Position numbers and translations under genes: made by a program. From positions 1-38,107 of the forward strand of contig CDMY01000372.1 in NCBI GenBank assembly GCA_001179505.1: 38,107 bases of DNA, written 5' to 3'. Positions 22,873 to 33,861 of the stretch are shown piece after piece (the stretch's first letter is position 1; each line of letters begins with the position of its first letter). The notes beneath the pieces were generated by a model. The model made no database searches, was not told the origin of the DNA, and saw only the letters and a program-made list of their open reading frames with translations. This stretch comes from Vitrella brassicaformis. Taxonomy: Eukaryota > Sar > Vitrellaceae.

Positions 22873-24852
22873 TCAGCAGCAGCAATGCATAGTAGCCTCC
22901 GACAACATTATCCAGCGGAGCGGATCTCGCGTCTTGAACGCCTGGACGACTTGCTTGACGGAAAGCTCGAAGGCGAACTCGTCAAAACTCTTCCGGGCCT
23001 TGTTTCTCTTGTTGTCCTGTTCCTTGTCTCTTGACCCCCAGCCTGTAGGCCTGATCTCCGCCGCCCGAGGGATAACCCACACGATCACCCACCGCTTGAC
23101 CTTCTCCAGCGCCTTGCTGGCTTTCATCTCCTGGTCGATCAGCTCCTCGGTGAACGTGGCCGTACCGTGCCCCTTGTCGATCGTGGCTTGGAACAGATAG
23201 GCCGTCGTCCCAGACACGTAGAGTGAGTCGACGGCCTTCTGCCTGCCCACCTTTGGCTGCCAGAGTCCATCTTTGTCGATGTCTGAGTAATCCTCGAACT
23301 CGTAGCGCTCCGCCGACCCAAGTGATAGATACTCGGATGCTGGTTGTTGTTCTATGCGGCTCCTGGCGTAACGAGTGCGGTTGTCCTTCACGCGTTGTTG
23401 CTGGCTCTCCAGGCTCTCGAGGGGGATGTCGCTCTTCGCATCTCTCAGAAAGCGACTCACTATCGCCTCAAACATGCGGCCTCTCTGAGAGCCCTCAGCA
23501 GTATGGGCGGCCTCAGCAGTATGGGCGGCCTCGATGATCCAGTTCATGAATAGTCCCAGTTGCCGCTCGTTCAGCTCCTTCACGAACATGGCCAGCGGGC
23601 CAGGCGCGCGCCAGACGACATTCGAAAAGGCGTAGCCGTAGTCTCCCTCGGTTGTGACATTGATGCTCATTAGCACAGCCTGGGGCATTTCGTCGGGATC
23701 GACGCCTGACAGGCGCCAAAAAAAGTGCCATGTGTACCTGGCCAATTCACTCAGGCTCTTCACAGCCCTTACCTGACAGCCAAGTCTTCATCGAGTCGAA
23801 GTCCACTATTCTGGCACTACTCTCAGCACGTCGCCGGAGTTTCGACACTGGGGTGTAAAACTCGCGGATGTTACTGCCCGCGAACAAACGGCACTCCTCG
23901 ATCTCGTCATCAGTCCACTTGGGCTCCATTACGTGCTTGAACAGCCGGTCGATCTCGTCGTCAGGCCAGAGCGGAAAAACGAGATCCTCCACGATGTACT
24001 TCTTGAAGCCGCTGTAATCGTCTGGTGTGCGGGAACATGCGGCCAAGACTGCCGGGCCGCTCCAGAAGCGATAGCCCTCCCGTCCGTCTGTTGGGACAGA
24101 AAGAAAGAGCATGCACAGACAGTCGATACAGGAGGCGTGGATCTCACCGATTAGTAGCCAGTTGCGACGATTGGCGCCCACGTCACCGATTCCATCGCCC
24201 TCGCCTGATGGGCTCCCCAACGTATCCTCCAGACGCGACTTGTCCACCATTTTAAAGACGCCGCCTCGCATGAGCTCGTAGACATCCTTGTCAGGAGCTC
24301 CTCCCCGCCGTGAGTTGTCAACATACCAGATAACAAACTCCTCTTCCTCCATACGTCCCGCGAGCACGGCCATCAGGAAGTAGAGGAAGAAACTCTTGCC
24401 CACGCCAGACGAACCACGCATCAGCATATGAGGGAGAGATGTGTCAGGGGTCGTCTTGGCGGCGCTCAACATGATCTCGGCCAGCTCGATGTACGCTTTG
24501 CGGACCATGACTTGTGTGCCGCCAATGAGGTCGATCGTGTCGTACGGCTGGACTTTGTCGAGATGAAGGGGAGTCAGATGTTCCCAAAACGTCTTGAAAT
24601 CAGCAGGCTTCTCCAGCCCCATCGGCGGCGGTATCCGCTTCTGAGTGACAGCATGGTGGATGAACGAGTGCTGCACACGCATGCACGCACCTCTTGCTTG
24701 GCATCGCCGGCCTGAGCACATAGCCGGCTCGGAGGAGAGCCATCCAGGTGAGCTCCAGGCGGAGCGATGAAAGCCACAGGGAAGGGCAGGCGCCTGCCGT
24801 CGACGAATGCAGCGGAGATGAGGCACACGGCAAAGAGAGAGGACGCACTCAT
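22873..24852 (-). CDS. Secreted Crinkler/RHS (CR)-type P-loop NTPase with PD-(D/E)XK-like nuclease domain
   Basis: Spliced from four exons (introns near 24688-24639, 24147-24089 and 23778-23712) into about 600 residues. The start ATG 24852-24850 gives a signal-peptide-like N-terminus (MSASSLFAVCLISAAFVDG). The NTPase domain has a Walker A loop GSSGVGKS (residues 130-137), FVIWYVDNS, a Walker B strand created by splicing (NWLLIDG, residues 214-220), and the signature region CSRTPDDYSGFKKYI...FPLWPDDEIDRLF (about 236-268) shared by Crinkler and trypanosome RHS NTPases. The C-terminal domain has MFEAIVSRFL (E403), VDSLYV (D483) and LFQATIDKGHG (Q496, H503), the E...D...QxT...H pattern of the restriction-endonuclease-fold domain in CR proteins. 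An exact 18-bp tandem duplication adds AAHTAE twice. In the family this architecture is linked to host-directed or nuclear DNA-targeting effectors; the role in this organism is unknown. It lies head to head with RAD50, 293 bp away. Confidence 0.72.
23493..23528 (-). repeat. Exact 18-bp tandem duplication in coding sequence
   Basis: CCTCAGCAGTATGGGCGG is repeated perfectly at 23493-23510 and 23511-23528. It keeps frame and encodes AAHTAE twice in the linker before the nuclease domain of the CR-type protein. Perfect identity suggests a recent event. Confidence 0.95.
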
Positions 24853-25145
24853 GCTTGTGCGGTGTCGAAGTGCCGCAGATCTGCATCGACAGAAAAGGCG
24901 AGGGACGCTACTAAGAGCATGGAACGACTGGGAGAACCACCAGATCTCTGATCTATGAGTGCAACGTTGCACGCCTTTGCACCTACCGAAGCAGCCGCGA
25001 GAAAAGGCTGATAGACGCTCAAGATGACTTAATCAACACAGTCCCTTGTCGGCCACGTGGATCGCTTGTGTGACAAAGGGAACCGGGGCACCTCTTCGGG
25101 CACGTTTGTAGGGATTTCGCCCTAAAGACATTTTGGGCTCAGAAA
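24853..25145. promoter_or_regulatory. Divergent promoter region between CR-type gene and RAD50
   Basis: 293 bp between opposed start codons. It contains a perfect 14-bp palindrome GTGCAACGTTGCAC at 24959-24972. This is a candidate dimeric factor site serving either gene. No other motif stands out. Confidence 0.5.
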
Positions 25146-28100
25146 ATGACGACGTTGGAGAAGCTGGGCGTTCAGGGCATTAGGAGCTTCGACCCTGAGA
25201 GCCTGCAGACAATCAAGTTCGAGAAGCCTCTCACTCTCATCGTCGGCCCAAATGGCGCAGGGAAGACGGTGTGTGGCAGATCTGCATGAATGGGATGCAC
25301 GGCGTGGCAGCGTGATGGCTGCTGTTGCGTGTGTGCAGACGCTCATCGAGTCGCTCAAGATGATCACTTCTGGGGAGCTGCCGCCCAACGCAAACAAAGG
25401 ACAAACATTCATCCATGACCCGAAGGTGTGGCAGGCTGCCAGCCAGGGAAGATGGAAGGGGAGAATGGGTGCTTGTTCTCGCCTTTGAATGAATGCAGTT
25501 GACAAATTCGCCCGAGGTCAGGGCGCAGATTCGTTTGGTGTTTCGCACAGTTGATGGCAAACAGGTGTGAGGCAATGGATGGATGAGAGGAGTGAGCGTC
25601 ACGGCATTTCCGTTTTTGCCTGTGTTGTGTTGCTGCAGATAGGGGCGTGTAGGAAGTTTCAGCTCACCAACACCAAAGACAAGAACGGCCGGCTCAAGAC
25701 CTCCTACAAAGTGCACCGTGGCACGCCTCAAACGAGGGGTCGTATCACCTTCCCTCGTGCCGGCTGTGTGCTATCTGTAGCAATTGGAGAGCGTGCTCCA
25801 GACGCAAGACCCGCGGACAAACGAGGTGAAGGAGGGACGCAGTACATAGGCAATTGGAAGGCCATATCAGTCCCACTGTCACCCGTCCTTTTTGTGATTC
25901 TGCAGAAGAAGAGCGTGAGCCATCGATGCGCTGACATGGACGCACAGGTCTGAGAGAATGGTCCATGCGGAGTGGCAGAATCGAGACTTCTCGCTTCCTG
26001 GTTTAGGTCCCACTGGTGATGGGCATCTCAAAAGCCATCCTCGAGAATGGTAGGTACAAGAGAATCCACTGCCTTTCAACGTGGTTCCTCACGTGTGTAT
26101 CTTGTTGTGTGTGTCAGTCATCTTCTGCCACCAAGAGGACTCCGACTGGCCCCTGCAGGTGGAAAAGGAGAAATGGACCCCTCTGCTGGCCTGGCTTGTA
26201 GACTTGGACGCATTACATGATGCATCCATTCAGGATATGGGAAAGCTCAAGAAGAAGTTCGACGATCTGTTTGGCGCGACACGCTACACAAAAGCTCTGG
26301 CGAAGATCAAAGACATTCGGTGAGATGGCATCATCTCGCGCACAGACTGCATTCGCACTTGACGACAATCCAGTTCAAGTGTGATTGATTGATGTGGGGG
26401 GCCTATCAGTACGGCACAGGCGAAGGAGCTGAGGGAGCTCAATGAAGGCGTCATCAAAACAGAAAGTGCGAGAAATCAGGTCAGCCACAATCAGCACGTC
26501 TTTCAGGGGGTGTAACGGGGGTATACATGTCGTGTCCTTCCCACTCATTACGTGCAGGCTGTCAAGTATCGCAAACAAGTCGCAGAGTGTGAGGAGCAAC
26601 TCGCAAAGCAAACCGCTCTCATCGAGTACGACGCAACGACAGTGCAGCCATTCATCGCTGGAATGCTACACTCCCTGTCTCTGCTTGGTGCCACCAGGAC
26701 TCTCGAAGCTGAAATCGCTGCGGCCAACGTACACAGAGCGAGAATGGATGAGATGGACCGGCTCTGTCTGATGCGTCCTTGTCGTATGTATGGTGCACAG
26801 GATGCTGTCAAGCAGGCCACCGAGAGACTCCGAGCCGACGAGGACCTTGGCACCGAGGTCGAAAGACTGGAAGCGCAAAAGAAATCGTGAGTAATCAGAC
26901 AGACACGAAGAGTGACAAAAAGTGGATGATTTCGTTGCCTGCTGCTGATCAGGATTGAGGATCAGATCGTAGAGGTCGAGAACGACATGGTGGAGGAGCT
27001 GGAGGGCACACTCGAGGAGGTCAAGGATATGGTGCAGAGCATGGAACAAGGAGGCCTTGAGGTCAGCCATGCATGTGCCTGCTTGCATGTGGCTGCGATG
27101 AGTATCTGCACTGCCCTTTCATGTATTGGGTATCTGCAGGCAGTCCGCCAGAACGAGAACAAAGCTGAGCGCGCGTACAACGAAGGCGAGCAGCTACGAA
27201 AGAAACTCACCGATGAGTGGGACAAGAAGCGCAATGCGGTAGGCCTTCTGGCTGGACCCACGTGCATCTGGTTTGGCTCACTGTATCCTGACATGCCAGC
27301 ACGGGGCCCTCGGTGCTGCTGCGAGTGTGGTGGAGCAGTTCAAAGGTGACCGGGAGAAGATGCTGGCCGCCCTCAAGGAGCTCGAGCCCGTCAGCCAGTA
27401 CCCAAGTCAGTCCCTCGGCGATGACATGGGGGCGCTCAAGTAAGACATCCACACAAGGGGGACATGGGAGACCATTAACTGTGAGTCGCGTATCTGTTGG
27501 ATGCAGCGCACTCCTGCAGACCCGCAAGGAGGCTGTGGAGCGCGCGATGCGCGAGATGAACGACAAGGAGACCGAGTTGAAATCGAGCATCGATAATGTC
27601 GAGAAGAATCGGACGCGGCTGCACAGTACGCCCACACGATAGCATCGCTGATTTTGCGTTATTATGTGGGCCTTGTGCTGTCTCAGTGGAGGTCTCTACC
27701 TGCAAGGCGCAGTACGACTCATGCATCAAGAGCATCCAAGAGACGGAAAGCCAAATCAGAAAGGTAGTACACCTTAATGCACAGCTGAAGGCTCTGCCGG
27801 GTCTCTATCGCTCCGTGGCGGTCGGTGTCTGTCTTTCCCTCCGTGTTGACATTGCTCAGCTGGCCGTGACGGGCGAGGACTTGAGCCAGCTGAGGGCGAG
27901 CATAGCCAAACAGAAGAGCAGCATCAGGCAAAGTCAAGACAATGCTATTCTCGGAGGTGGGTCACTCACTAGACACAGATCGACGACAGGCAATCACTTG
28001 TCTGTCATACAGAGACTGCTCGTGAGGTGGATGAGCTGGCCTTTAAGAAGCAGGAGGTCGCCCAGCGCATTCGCAAGGCCGACGAGACGGTGCGGTACCT

Positions 28101-31100
28101 GGAGGCGCAGTCCAAGCAGATCAACGAGGTCGACTTCATGCGCAAGAATCTGCAGAAGACCGAAGACACCTTATCGGTAAGTACACACGACCAGAGAGGC
28201 AGAACACACATAGACACGTGGGCGGATACTTGATGGGTGCCGCATGCAGGACAAATTCTCAGACTTGAGGCAGCCCATGGTTGAGCTGCTGGGCTCGGAA
28301 CCTGACCCTCATGCGGCAGGTGAGTGACGCAATCTAACGGTGACGTGCAGGAAGTGCTTGTATGCTTTTGGTACGCCCGTTGCGCAGGAGAGGTCGTGCA
28401 AAAGGAGATGCGCAACTTGCGAGACGACCTGGCAGCGTAACTCTGGCTGGCACTTACTTGTGGACTTATGTCCTTGCACCACCGCACGGATGCTTGTTGC
28501 AGGAAGAACCGTGCCTTCAACGAGCTTCAGAAGAGCCACGCTGAGCACAATGCGCGGCGCACTGTGATGGAAGAGGACGTGAGTCGCTTCAGCACCTCAT
28601 GTGTCGAGTGTGTATCCTTCATTTCTTTCTTTCGTCGGTCGGCATGAATGCAGGTGAATCAGTTGAGTCAGAAGCTGAAGGAGCAGCTCCGCCTGATGGG
28701 TGAGGATTCGTCTGCTGCAGCGGCGACAAGCCTGGAGAAAAAGGTCGAGGACGCAACCAAACAGCTCGCAGCCGCGGAGGAGAAGGCCGGGCTGGGTATC
28801 GCCGCCCCGAAATTTTACCACAAGGCGCTCCAAGGTCAGCCAACATCTTGTGTAGTGAGGGAAAGCCCCGGGGCGGGCGTGCTTGTCTATGTGTCTGTGT
28901 TGTTACCGTGTGTGTGTGGATGGGGTGATGGTTGCAGCTTCCAAGGACAAGGGCAAGTGTGTCCTTTGTCAGCGCCCGTTCAGCAAGAACGAGGACGAGA
29001 GGAAAGTAGAGATCGAAGAGCTGGAGAAGAGCATCAAGGGAAGACTCGAAAATGTAAGAAACGAGTCTGCATGCCCGTTTTGGCAGCTCGCTGCGGAATC
29101 CGTCTGTTTGATTAGTCAGCGTGACCCTCTCTCTCTCGATGGATGAATGCAGATCACGACGCAAGCGAAGGCCAGCGAGGAGGCCATCAAGAAGGTGAAA
29201 GGGGAGCTGGCTGATCTCGAAAAGCAACGGCCACTTCTCGAGAGGATCAAGGCCCTGCAACGCGAGCTTCCCACCAAGGAAAATGGCCTCCAGCAGCTGA
29301 ACAAGGTGACAGTCAATTACCTGACACACGGCGACAGACAGAGCCTGACTAGTACGCGCAGGGAGGTGCACCTGGTGGGTTGATTTGTTTCGTTGATGGC
29401 TGCAGGAGGTCACCAAGGCACACGAGGCCCTCCAAGCTGCAGAGACTGAGAAGCGCGTGGCCGACGAGCGTCTGGCGAAGCTGCAGCATCTCCAGCAAGA
29501 CGTGACGCAGCTACAGACCCTAGCTCAGGACATCAAAGAGCAGAAGAGGTATGCAAGCACCTGGGCATTGAGTGGTTGAGGGCCTTTTTCCTGTACTCGT
29601 GTGTTTGTATGTCGTGCAGGCTGCTGGAAGAGAAGCAGGGCGCCTTGATGCTGCAGGGCGGTGGGGCTGCGGACACGGATGCCCTCGAGGACGCCCGCAA
29701 GAATCTCGCTGCCCTTCACAAGGAGCTGGACACGGTGGGCAAGGAACATGGCAGGTGGAGGCGAGATATTCACCGTGGTGGCTCTGTGTCTGTCTGTGAG
29801 CAGGTTACCTCTGAAGAAGATGAAGCGAGAACTCGAAAACAGCTGGCTGACCAAATGGCTCAGAAGGGAAAGTAAGGGACCAGACAGACACGGCGACATG
29901 GCACATTGGTGCATGTGTGTGTGTGTGTGTGTGTGTTGTGCTTGTGGCGTTGGACCAGGATGAAGCTCACTCAGCTGGAGAAGGACCTAGCGACGGCCGA
30001 GAGCCAGTACGAGGTCAAGATGGAGCTGGAATCCGCACTCCGAACCAAGAGAGAAGAGGTCAAGAAGCTGCAGGAAAAACAAACTCTGGCGCAAAAGAAA
30101 CTGGACGAGTGAGTGATCGCAAACAGCCGGCTGGGGGTTGGTGGATCAAAATATGTGTCTTCTTTTGCTTTTCCTGCACGTAGGGTCCAATCGAGGCTCG
30201 ACCAGCTGCAGCGTGACAAGGACGACAAAGTCAAGCAGGCCAAGTGAGTGGAGAGGAGGAGGGCATCAGAGGCCATCACAGCTCACTCTTGGCTCACTCC
30301 TCTGTCTGTGGTGCCTGTTGCCATTTCAGAAAGAAGGTCGAAAGCAGTGAGCAGCAGCACCGCAGCCTCAAACAGTCAGTGGACGAACGAGGGGATGAAA
30401 GAAGGAAAACTACGGGAGTGTCACGTAATTGGTTGCAGGCGGGTTGACGACCTGCGGTCGATTGAGACCCAGCTGGCTAAGAAGCAGGAGGAAGTCGCCA
30501 ACGCACAAACCATCGCGTGAAGCCATACGCCCTCAGCCCTCGATGAATGACATACATCCATTGGTGGTGCATCTGGTGTTGCAGGGACGAGGTATCGGCT
30601 GCTGAGAGGGCTCGGAACGCTCAAGAGAAGAAGGTTGAGGATCTTCGGGCAGCCCTGAAGCAGGCGCGAGACAATCGGCTCAAGGAGGAAAACGACTACG
30701 GCGTGGCAAAGTAAGCCCAGAAGGGATGACTGGGTGGCACATGAGATGGGCGGATGACTGCAACATTGTCGTCTCATTTCGTGGCCTGCCTTGCTGTCTG
30801 TCCACAGGAAGCAGGTCAAGGTAGCCACGCTGAGATCTGCTCTCGACAAGAAGGAGAAAGAGCTCGAAGCAAAGCGACAGAGGCTCGGTAAGAGGTCGAC
30901 CAACTACAGACCCCCAGCACGGTCGTACAGATGTCATTCGTGTCGTATGCGTCAGGCGGTCGCAACCTTGCTGAGAAGCGGGCCGAGGTGGATCGTCTGA
31001 CCAAAGAACGAGACGAGAAGAGACAAAAGAAGTGAGCGGCTCGGCACAGAGCAGAGACAGCCTCGCTGACACCGATTGTGCCCATGTCAGGTCCTTCGAG

Positions 31101-32324
31101 GAGGGCAGCACGAAGACGATAAGAGCCCAGATGGATCGCGTCAAGGCCGACCTCAAGCAGGAGCAGTACAAGGACATCGACCAGAAATACCTCGATATCG
31201 TTCTCAAACACCAGACACTCAAAATGGCCAACGACGTAAACACACTACCAGGCAGGCAGTCAGGGCGGCAGGCAGTCTGGCAGGGGAGGGTAGGAAACGA
31301 AGGACCGTCTGACACGTTTTCATGCCGTCGACCTGGTGTGAACTTTGATGTGCAGGATCTCCAGAAGTACTACACTGCACTCGACAAGGCTCTCATGAAG
31401 TACCATGCGATGAAGGTACCGCCCACCACACTGCACCTACTCGGTTTGACAGCCGGCCACTCATTGTCGGAATGCCCCTACAGATGCAGGAGATCAACAA
31501 GACAATTCGTGAGCTGTGGCAGTCAGTCTACAAGGGACCCGACATCGACTCTGTAGCTGGTGAGCAATCAGCGAGGGACAGATCAGCCGATGTACAACCT
31601 CAGAGCAGGATGTCCACACGGTGTTGCTGTTGTGTTGCCGCAGTGCGTTCGGACACTGACGAAGACGCTCCCGCCAGCACGGGACAGCGCTCCTACAACT
31701 ATCGGTACACAGATCGATGCACGCACCCATCGCACGCATGGATTGTGTGGTGGTTGATGATCGGTCTACCTGTCTAGTGTCGTGATGCTCAAGGGCGGCC
31801 AAGAGCTGGAGATGCGGGGTCGGTGCTCGGCAGGCCAGAAGGTGCTCGCGTCTCTGGTGATCCGGCTGGCCCTCGCCGAGTCCTTTGGCGCCAACTGTGG
31901 CATCCTGGCGCTCGACGAACCCACCACCAATCTGGACCGATATAACATTGAGGCACGCGGCCACTCACCCATTCACAGGCATGCATCGCTTGCTGCACCA
32001 AGACTGGTTTTCCTTGTTGACATGTGCCTTTGAGCAGGGTCTGGCAAAGGCGCTGGCTGGCCTCATCGAAGCAAGGCGCGACAATGCAAACTTCCAGGTG
32101 AGCTAACTGAAGCCAATCAAATGAGACGGAGAGGATGCACGACGGCACACGTCACATCCGGGGCTTCTTTTTCCTGTCCATGGCTGCAGTTGATTCTGAT
32201 CACCCACGATGAGGAGTTCGTTCGTCTGTTGGCGCGTCACCAGCCCTGCGACCACTTCTGGCAAATCCACAAGAATAGCAAAGGGCACTCGGTCATCACG
32301 CAAGCAGATATCCGGCGGTTCTGA
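25146..32324 (+). CDS. RAD50: DNA double-strand-break repair ATPase RAD50
   Basis: Long gene of about 28 exons. ATG at 25146 gives [17 protein letters not shown] and the Walker A loop GPNGAGKT (about 25246-25269), interrupted by an intron directly after the Thr codon. A long heptad-rich coiled coil follows (exons between about 26300 and 31480), with the zinc-hook CVLC at 28958-28969 ([15 protein letters not shown]) at the apex. The C-terminal lobe has [30 protein letters not shown], the ABC signature [14 protein letters not shown], Walker [14 protein letters not shown] and the H-loop [10 protein letters not shown]. The stop is at 32322-32324. All catalytic and hook residues are present, so it should be functional in the MRE11-RAD50 complex: tethering and processing DNA ends, meiotic recombination, telomere upkeep. 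It shares a short divergent spacer with the CR-type gene. A few mid-coil exon joins were not resolved base by base. Confidence 0.96.
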
Positions 32325-32651
32325 GACGCGCCAGCTCAAAAAGACTGCCTGTACTGAGCTAGCTATCAGTAGAATGGATACTCGACAGGTGCTCGCTTAG
32401 TGTGACAGAGCTAGAAGAGGACATGCAGTAGACAGAAGGTGATCCTACCCTTTTCATATCATACTCGTCTCAGTGTCAGGCCAAGCATTGGGTCCGTGTG
32501 TGTCTGCCAGACGATAACAATCGCCCTGATTGCAGACACCTAACAACGTCCCCGGCAGTCCAGACGGGGGAAAGCTACGTCCGACACCGAACGAAAGATG
32601 AAGGAGAGACCGCGACGGGCCTTTCAGTGTCTGTACAATGAATCATTTCCG

Positions 32652-32738
32652 ATGACGCCGAAGCCGCGTTGCGCACATACCATCGCTCCAAAAATCATTC
32701 ATTCATTCAGAATGATTCATTCATTCATTCGGCGTCAT
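32652..32738. repeat. Perfect 11-bp inverted repeat flanking ATTC microsatellite
   Basis: ATGACGCCGAA at 32652-32662 is the exact reverse complement of TTCGGCGTCAT at 32728-32738. The 65-bp loop contains CATTCATTCATT arrays. It could form a hairpin in RNA or DNA; it lies about 330 bp beyond the RAD50 stop. Confidence 0.8.
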
Positions 32739-33324
32739 GAACACACAAGGCGTCTTTTTGTGAGACGCTTACTGTCTGGACACGTCAAGAGATCTATCCC
32801 GAGAAGCACGTGTCGTCCCGATTCCCGATCTTCGTGGGATAGGGTGCGCGGTTTTACGGTGAGTTCACGATGGCATGAGCGCATGCATGGGCATCTTGGC
32901 ATGGGAGTACAGTAGACTATTTGTGATTTTAAAGGTCTGGATGGCTCGGGAGAGAAAGATATCACGAGTCTGGGTGACGTGCCTAATGTCTGCGGGATGT
33001 GTGTCAGAACACAAGCTGGGGTGAGAGACACGACCTCATTTTCTGACCAGTTTTGCAACTCGTGTAAGCGGCATGCAATCCACCTTTGGATGATAGACGA
33101 CAGCATGGTATAGTTTGTTTGGACTGAACAGCTGGGGCGCAAAAGAAACTAACAGCTGACCGTTGGCGAGAAACGGCTGGAGAGGATTTTCGAAAATGAT
33201 TTTTGGGGGGTCTTTGAAAGGGCAGGACGGATCCTCTGTGACAAGTAAAACGCTTCAGTGCCGTTTTTCTCAGTTAAGATTCTCATTGGAGAAAACCCGA
33301 GGCGGCTGAGAGGCGGCTCGAGAC

Positions 33325-33642
33325 ATGACTGGATGGACTTTCTTGGCATATGGAAGAGGCTTGTGTCTGGTTTGTGTCGCGAAGCCACCTCTTGATTCAC
33401 ACGGGGAAGCCGCAAAGACTCTGCTGGCTCTCGCGCAGATGGTGGCGGGATCGGAGGGCGCACAACACTGTATGGCTCCTGCCAAGTCACTGACGCCGCA
33501 GATGATGGCAGAACTTGGGCGCGCAACACTGTTTCATGATTCGCTGAAGACTCTGCAGCTGCTCACCCCTTCTTCCCCGCTTCTGCTATCACTACGCCTG
33601 TCCTCGGCCTTCTTCAGCCTCGAAAAGGCCTCGTACAGGTAA
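33325..33642 (+). CDS. Possible small uncharacterised ORF (105 aa)
   Basis: ATG-to-stop frame encoding MTGWTFLAYGRGLCLVC at the start and ending SLEKASYR. It contains a helix-like middle (AAKTLLALAQMVAGSEG) and two similar segments (GAQHCM..., GRATLFHD). It has no recognised motif, no clear splice partner, and overlaps another long frame on the minus strand. It may be a chance frame. Listed only because it is the longest ATG frame in this spacer. Confidence 0.2.
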   Translation: MTGWTFLAYGRGLCLVCVAKPPLDSHGEAAKTLLALAQMVAGSEGAQHCMAPAKSLTPQMMAELGRATLFHDSLKTLQLLTPSSPLLLSLRLSSAFFSLEKASYR

Positions 33643-33861
33643 ATCGATAACACATCGTATGCGGTTCATCCGTGGATGCGTACTGTAATAATGACATATA
33701 CAAATCGTGTACAAATAGTTGTACTAAGCATCGATAGTTCGACAAACCACGTACACTGGTGTAGCATAATGTTGGGACCATGCAGCCTAATATCGTAACT
33801 CCCCGGTCCAATTTGTCATCATCCTTGATCGTACGGCAAACTGTTCCAACGGATGCCATCA

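Larger units (their letters stand above)
32325..33861. other. Intergenic spacer, convergent side of RAD50 and CCCH gene
   Basis: 1.5 kb with an ATTC microsatellite (32693-32730), an inverted repeat (32652-32738), a run TTTTTGGGGGG (about 33200) and an AT-rich stretch with repeated TACAAAT (about 33690-33725). One small possible ORF at 33325-33642 is listed separately. No other supported gene. Confidence 0.55.
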
